In this document: piece by piece, positions 18,481 to 20,162 of the stretch | Position numbering within the stretch: position 1 is the stretch's first letter | Layout of the letters: every line of letters starts with the position of its first letter | Assembly (NCBI GenBank): GCA_004151065.3 | Contig: NWUY0300030596.1 | Location: forward strand, 28,358 to 48,519 | Source: Larix sibirica | Lineage: Eukaryota; Streptophyta; Pinopsida; Pinales; Pinaceae | DNA length: 20,162 nt | Direction of reading: 5' to 3' | Notes under the pieces: generated by a model | The model's input: the letters and a program-made list of their open reading frames with translations, nothing else | Told to the model about the DNA's origin: nothing | The model's database searches: none | Program-made: the position numbers and the translations under genes

Positions 18481-20162
18481 TATGAGGCATAATAAGGGAT
18501 CAATGATGATTAGATTGCCTGCATTTCTTAAGTCATTGAAATTGGTTATTTCTCCTTGGTTCTGGGAAAATAGACTGGCTCAAAGAGAAACAATCTTATT
18601 TATTGACAATGAGTTTAAGTCATTCAACTATGATCCGTTACTTGATTACATTATCGATCATCATTCTTATATTATTATGGATTTGCAAAGCGAAAAAGAT
18701 GAGATTCTTGGCATTGAAGAAGAAATTTGGAGATTGAAGATTCGAGTCCTCTAGATCACTCTTGGAGATAAAAATACTAAATTTTTTCATGCATTTGCTA
18801 ATCAACGACGGGCTCATAATACTATCTGGGTTATTTTATATTCGGAGGGTAATATGGTGGACACTTAATCTGGTATTAAGGAGGCTACATCTAAACATTT
18901 TAGCAGACTTTATTCCAAATCTTGTGTCAACAATCTAGAATATCAACTGGACGTTTTGATTTCTTTGTCGAAGATATTCACAGATGAATATTGTACACAG
19001 ATTGGCCGACCTATAACAATTAAGGAGATTGAGAATATATTGAAGCATATGGCCAAGGACAAGAGTCCTGGGACAGATGGATGGATGGTTGAATTTTATC
19101 TACATTTTTTTGACCTGTTAGGCCTGGAGATCACTAAATTGTTTGAAGAATCTCGCATCTGTGGCAAGGTTGATGGAGGATTAAATGCTACCTTCATTTC
19201 ACTTATTCTAAAAATATAATAGGCAAACACTTTCGAGGACTTTAGGCCGATTTCACTTTGTAATATTCTGTACAAGATTATCTCGAAGGTATTAGCAAAT
19301 TAGGTGAAACATGAATTATCAAGGGGGTATCAAAAGAACGATTAAACTTTCTACATCAACGACATACTTTTGATGCAGTTGGACTTGCACAAGAAACTAT
19401 TCACTTGAATAAGATATTGAAGCATAAGTCCTTAGTGCTTAAGCTTGACTTGTTCAAAGCTTATGATTTAGTGGATCATTCTTTTCTTAGACTCGTGCTT
19501 ATTAATGTTGGTATTACCTTTTATGTTACATGGTGGATAGTGGGATGCATTGGCTCTGCCAATTTTGTCGTTCTATTCAATGGATGTCCTACTTCATTTT
19601 TTAAAAGTGGTCGGGGCCTGCAGCAGGGGTTCCCACTCTCCCCACTACTTTTCCTTCTGATTTTTGAAGGATTGAGCCAATTATTGAGTCAGGATAGGAC
19701 TAAGGGAAAAATTAAGGGCATTAAAGTCTCTAAGCATCATCTTATAACTCATCTACTATTTGTATATGATGTCCTCTTGTTTGGCATTGGCGACCTATCT
19801 GAATGGCAACATTTTAAGGAGATTATGGAACTTTGTTGTCATGCTTCAGGTATGGAAATAAATAATTTGAAATCTAATCTATTGCATTTTAATCTAGATG
19901 CTGATATGCTGTAACATTTCAGTTTGCTATTCCCCTTTGATAATAGCGAGCTGGAAGGTGGATTTAAATATTTGGGATATTATCTGAAGCCGAATGATTA
20001 TCATAATATAGATTGGGTTTGGTTGGTAAAGAAGTTTGAGTATAATCTTGGTATCATGTGGATATTTGAGTATAATTTTAATATTAGTTATGAAAATTGC
20101 ATAATATTGGTATCATGTGGATATTTGAAGATGGTGAATCTATTTATGGATTCAAAAACACA
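18481..20162 (+). pseudogene. LINE-B ORF2, reverse transcriptase domain, broken and cut by window end
   Basis: Reverse transcriptase for target-primed copying. In the frame after the endonuclease: LGDKNTKFFHAFANQRR (after TAG 18752), KHMAKDKSPGTDG, LNATFISLILK, FEDFRPISLCNILYKIISK and VLAN, with several stops. A frame change near 19340 leads to FDAVGLAQETIH, KLDLFKAYD, GRGLQQGFPLSPLLF and HLLFVYDVLLFG. The catalytic FADD box reads F-V-Y-D (19759-19770), so the first active-site Asp is Tyr. After TAA (19912-19914) the frame continues with GGFKYLGYYLKPNDY and DWVWLVKKFE. From about 20040 a short internal duplication disturbs the sequence, which then runs off the window. Confidence 0.9.
20048..20128 (+). 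repeat. 22-base direct repeat, 59-base offset, in the RT tail
   Basis: 20048-20069 and 20107-20128 are identical (TTGGTATCATGTGGATATTT plus GA). The second copy is in another reading frame. RT similarity fades from here, so it is a local duplication in a dead copy. Confidence 0.85.

Larger units (their letters stand above)
15840..20162 (+). mobile_element. LINE-B, plant L1-type LINE, continues beyond the window
   Basis: A GC-richer leader (about 15840-16125) is followed by ORF1 (to 17688) and ORF2 with apurinic-type endonuclease and reverse transcriptase. The order and motifs are those of plant L1-clade LINEs. It is inactive, with stops and several frame changes. The copy is at least 4.3 kb with its 5' part kept, so it is not a typical short 5'-truncated copy. 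The RNase H or C-terminal cysteine region, 3' end and poly(A) tail lie outside the window. Confidence 0.88.

Overview
The window looks like intergenic DNA from a flowering plant or conifer with a repeat-rich genome. The evidence is a Ty3/gypsy chromovirus with a plant-type initiator-tRNA-Met primer site, plant L1-type LINE reading frames (DUF4283 plus zinc knuckle, endonuclease, reverse transcriptase), strongly AT-rich spacers, and no prokaryotic gene organisation. The species cannot be named from the sequence. I see no intact host gene, tRNA, rRNA or CRISPR array. Every recognisable coding stretch is a decayed retrotransposon on the + strand.

Layout. 1-252 is the 5' genomic flank, ending in the target-site copy ATGTG. 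253-9701 is one complete but dead chromovirus: LTR1 (253-2066), primer-binding site, gag, protease, reverse transcriptase, RNase H, integrase, chromodomain, polypurine tract, LTR2 (7050-9701). It is followed by the matching ATGTG. 9702-10014 is 3' flank. 10015-13207 is a second copy of only the 3' end of the same element: chromodomain, polypurine tract and LTR3. It is again followed by ATGTG and about 58 bases of the same flank. This points to a local duplication of the element's 3' end with its flank, rather than a second independent insertion. LTR3 (2987 bases) is the most complete LTR; LTR1 lacks a 1154-base block and LTR2 a different 327-base block.

13208-14480 is AT-rich spacer with a short unrecognised open frame, a possible relic core promoter and an (AT)n microsatellite. 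About 14480-15278 is the 5' part of a plant LINE (LINE-A) that stops inside its DUF4283 domain. 15279-15840 is AT-rich DNA with a direct repeat of 194-base offset. About 15840-20162 is a second LINE (LINE-B) with ORF1 and ORF2. Its endonuclease and RT domains are readable through several stops and frameshifts, and it runs off the window end. ORF1 and ORF2 meet in a TGATG stop/start overlap.

How the parts once worked: gag (particle), protease, RT and RNase H (copying), and integrase with chromodomain (targeted insertion) formed one gag-pol polyprotein transcribed from the LTR. LINE ORF1 (RNA binding) and ORF2 (nicking and target-primed reverse transcription) formed a two-gene transcript. All are now inactive by stops, frameshifts and lost key residues. 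I found no convincing undescribed biological system. The points most worth checking are the shared LTR2/LTR3 flanks, the LTR length differences, the TGATG junction and the 3'-truncated LINE-A.
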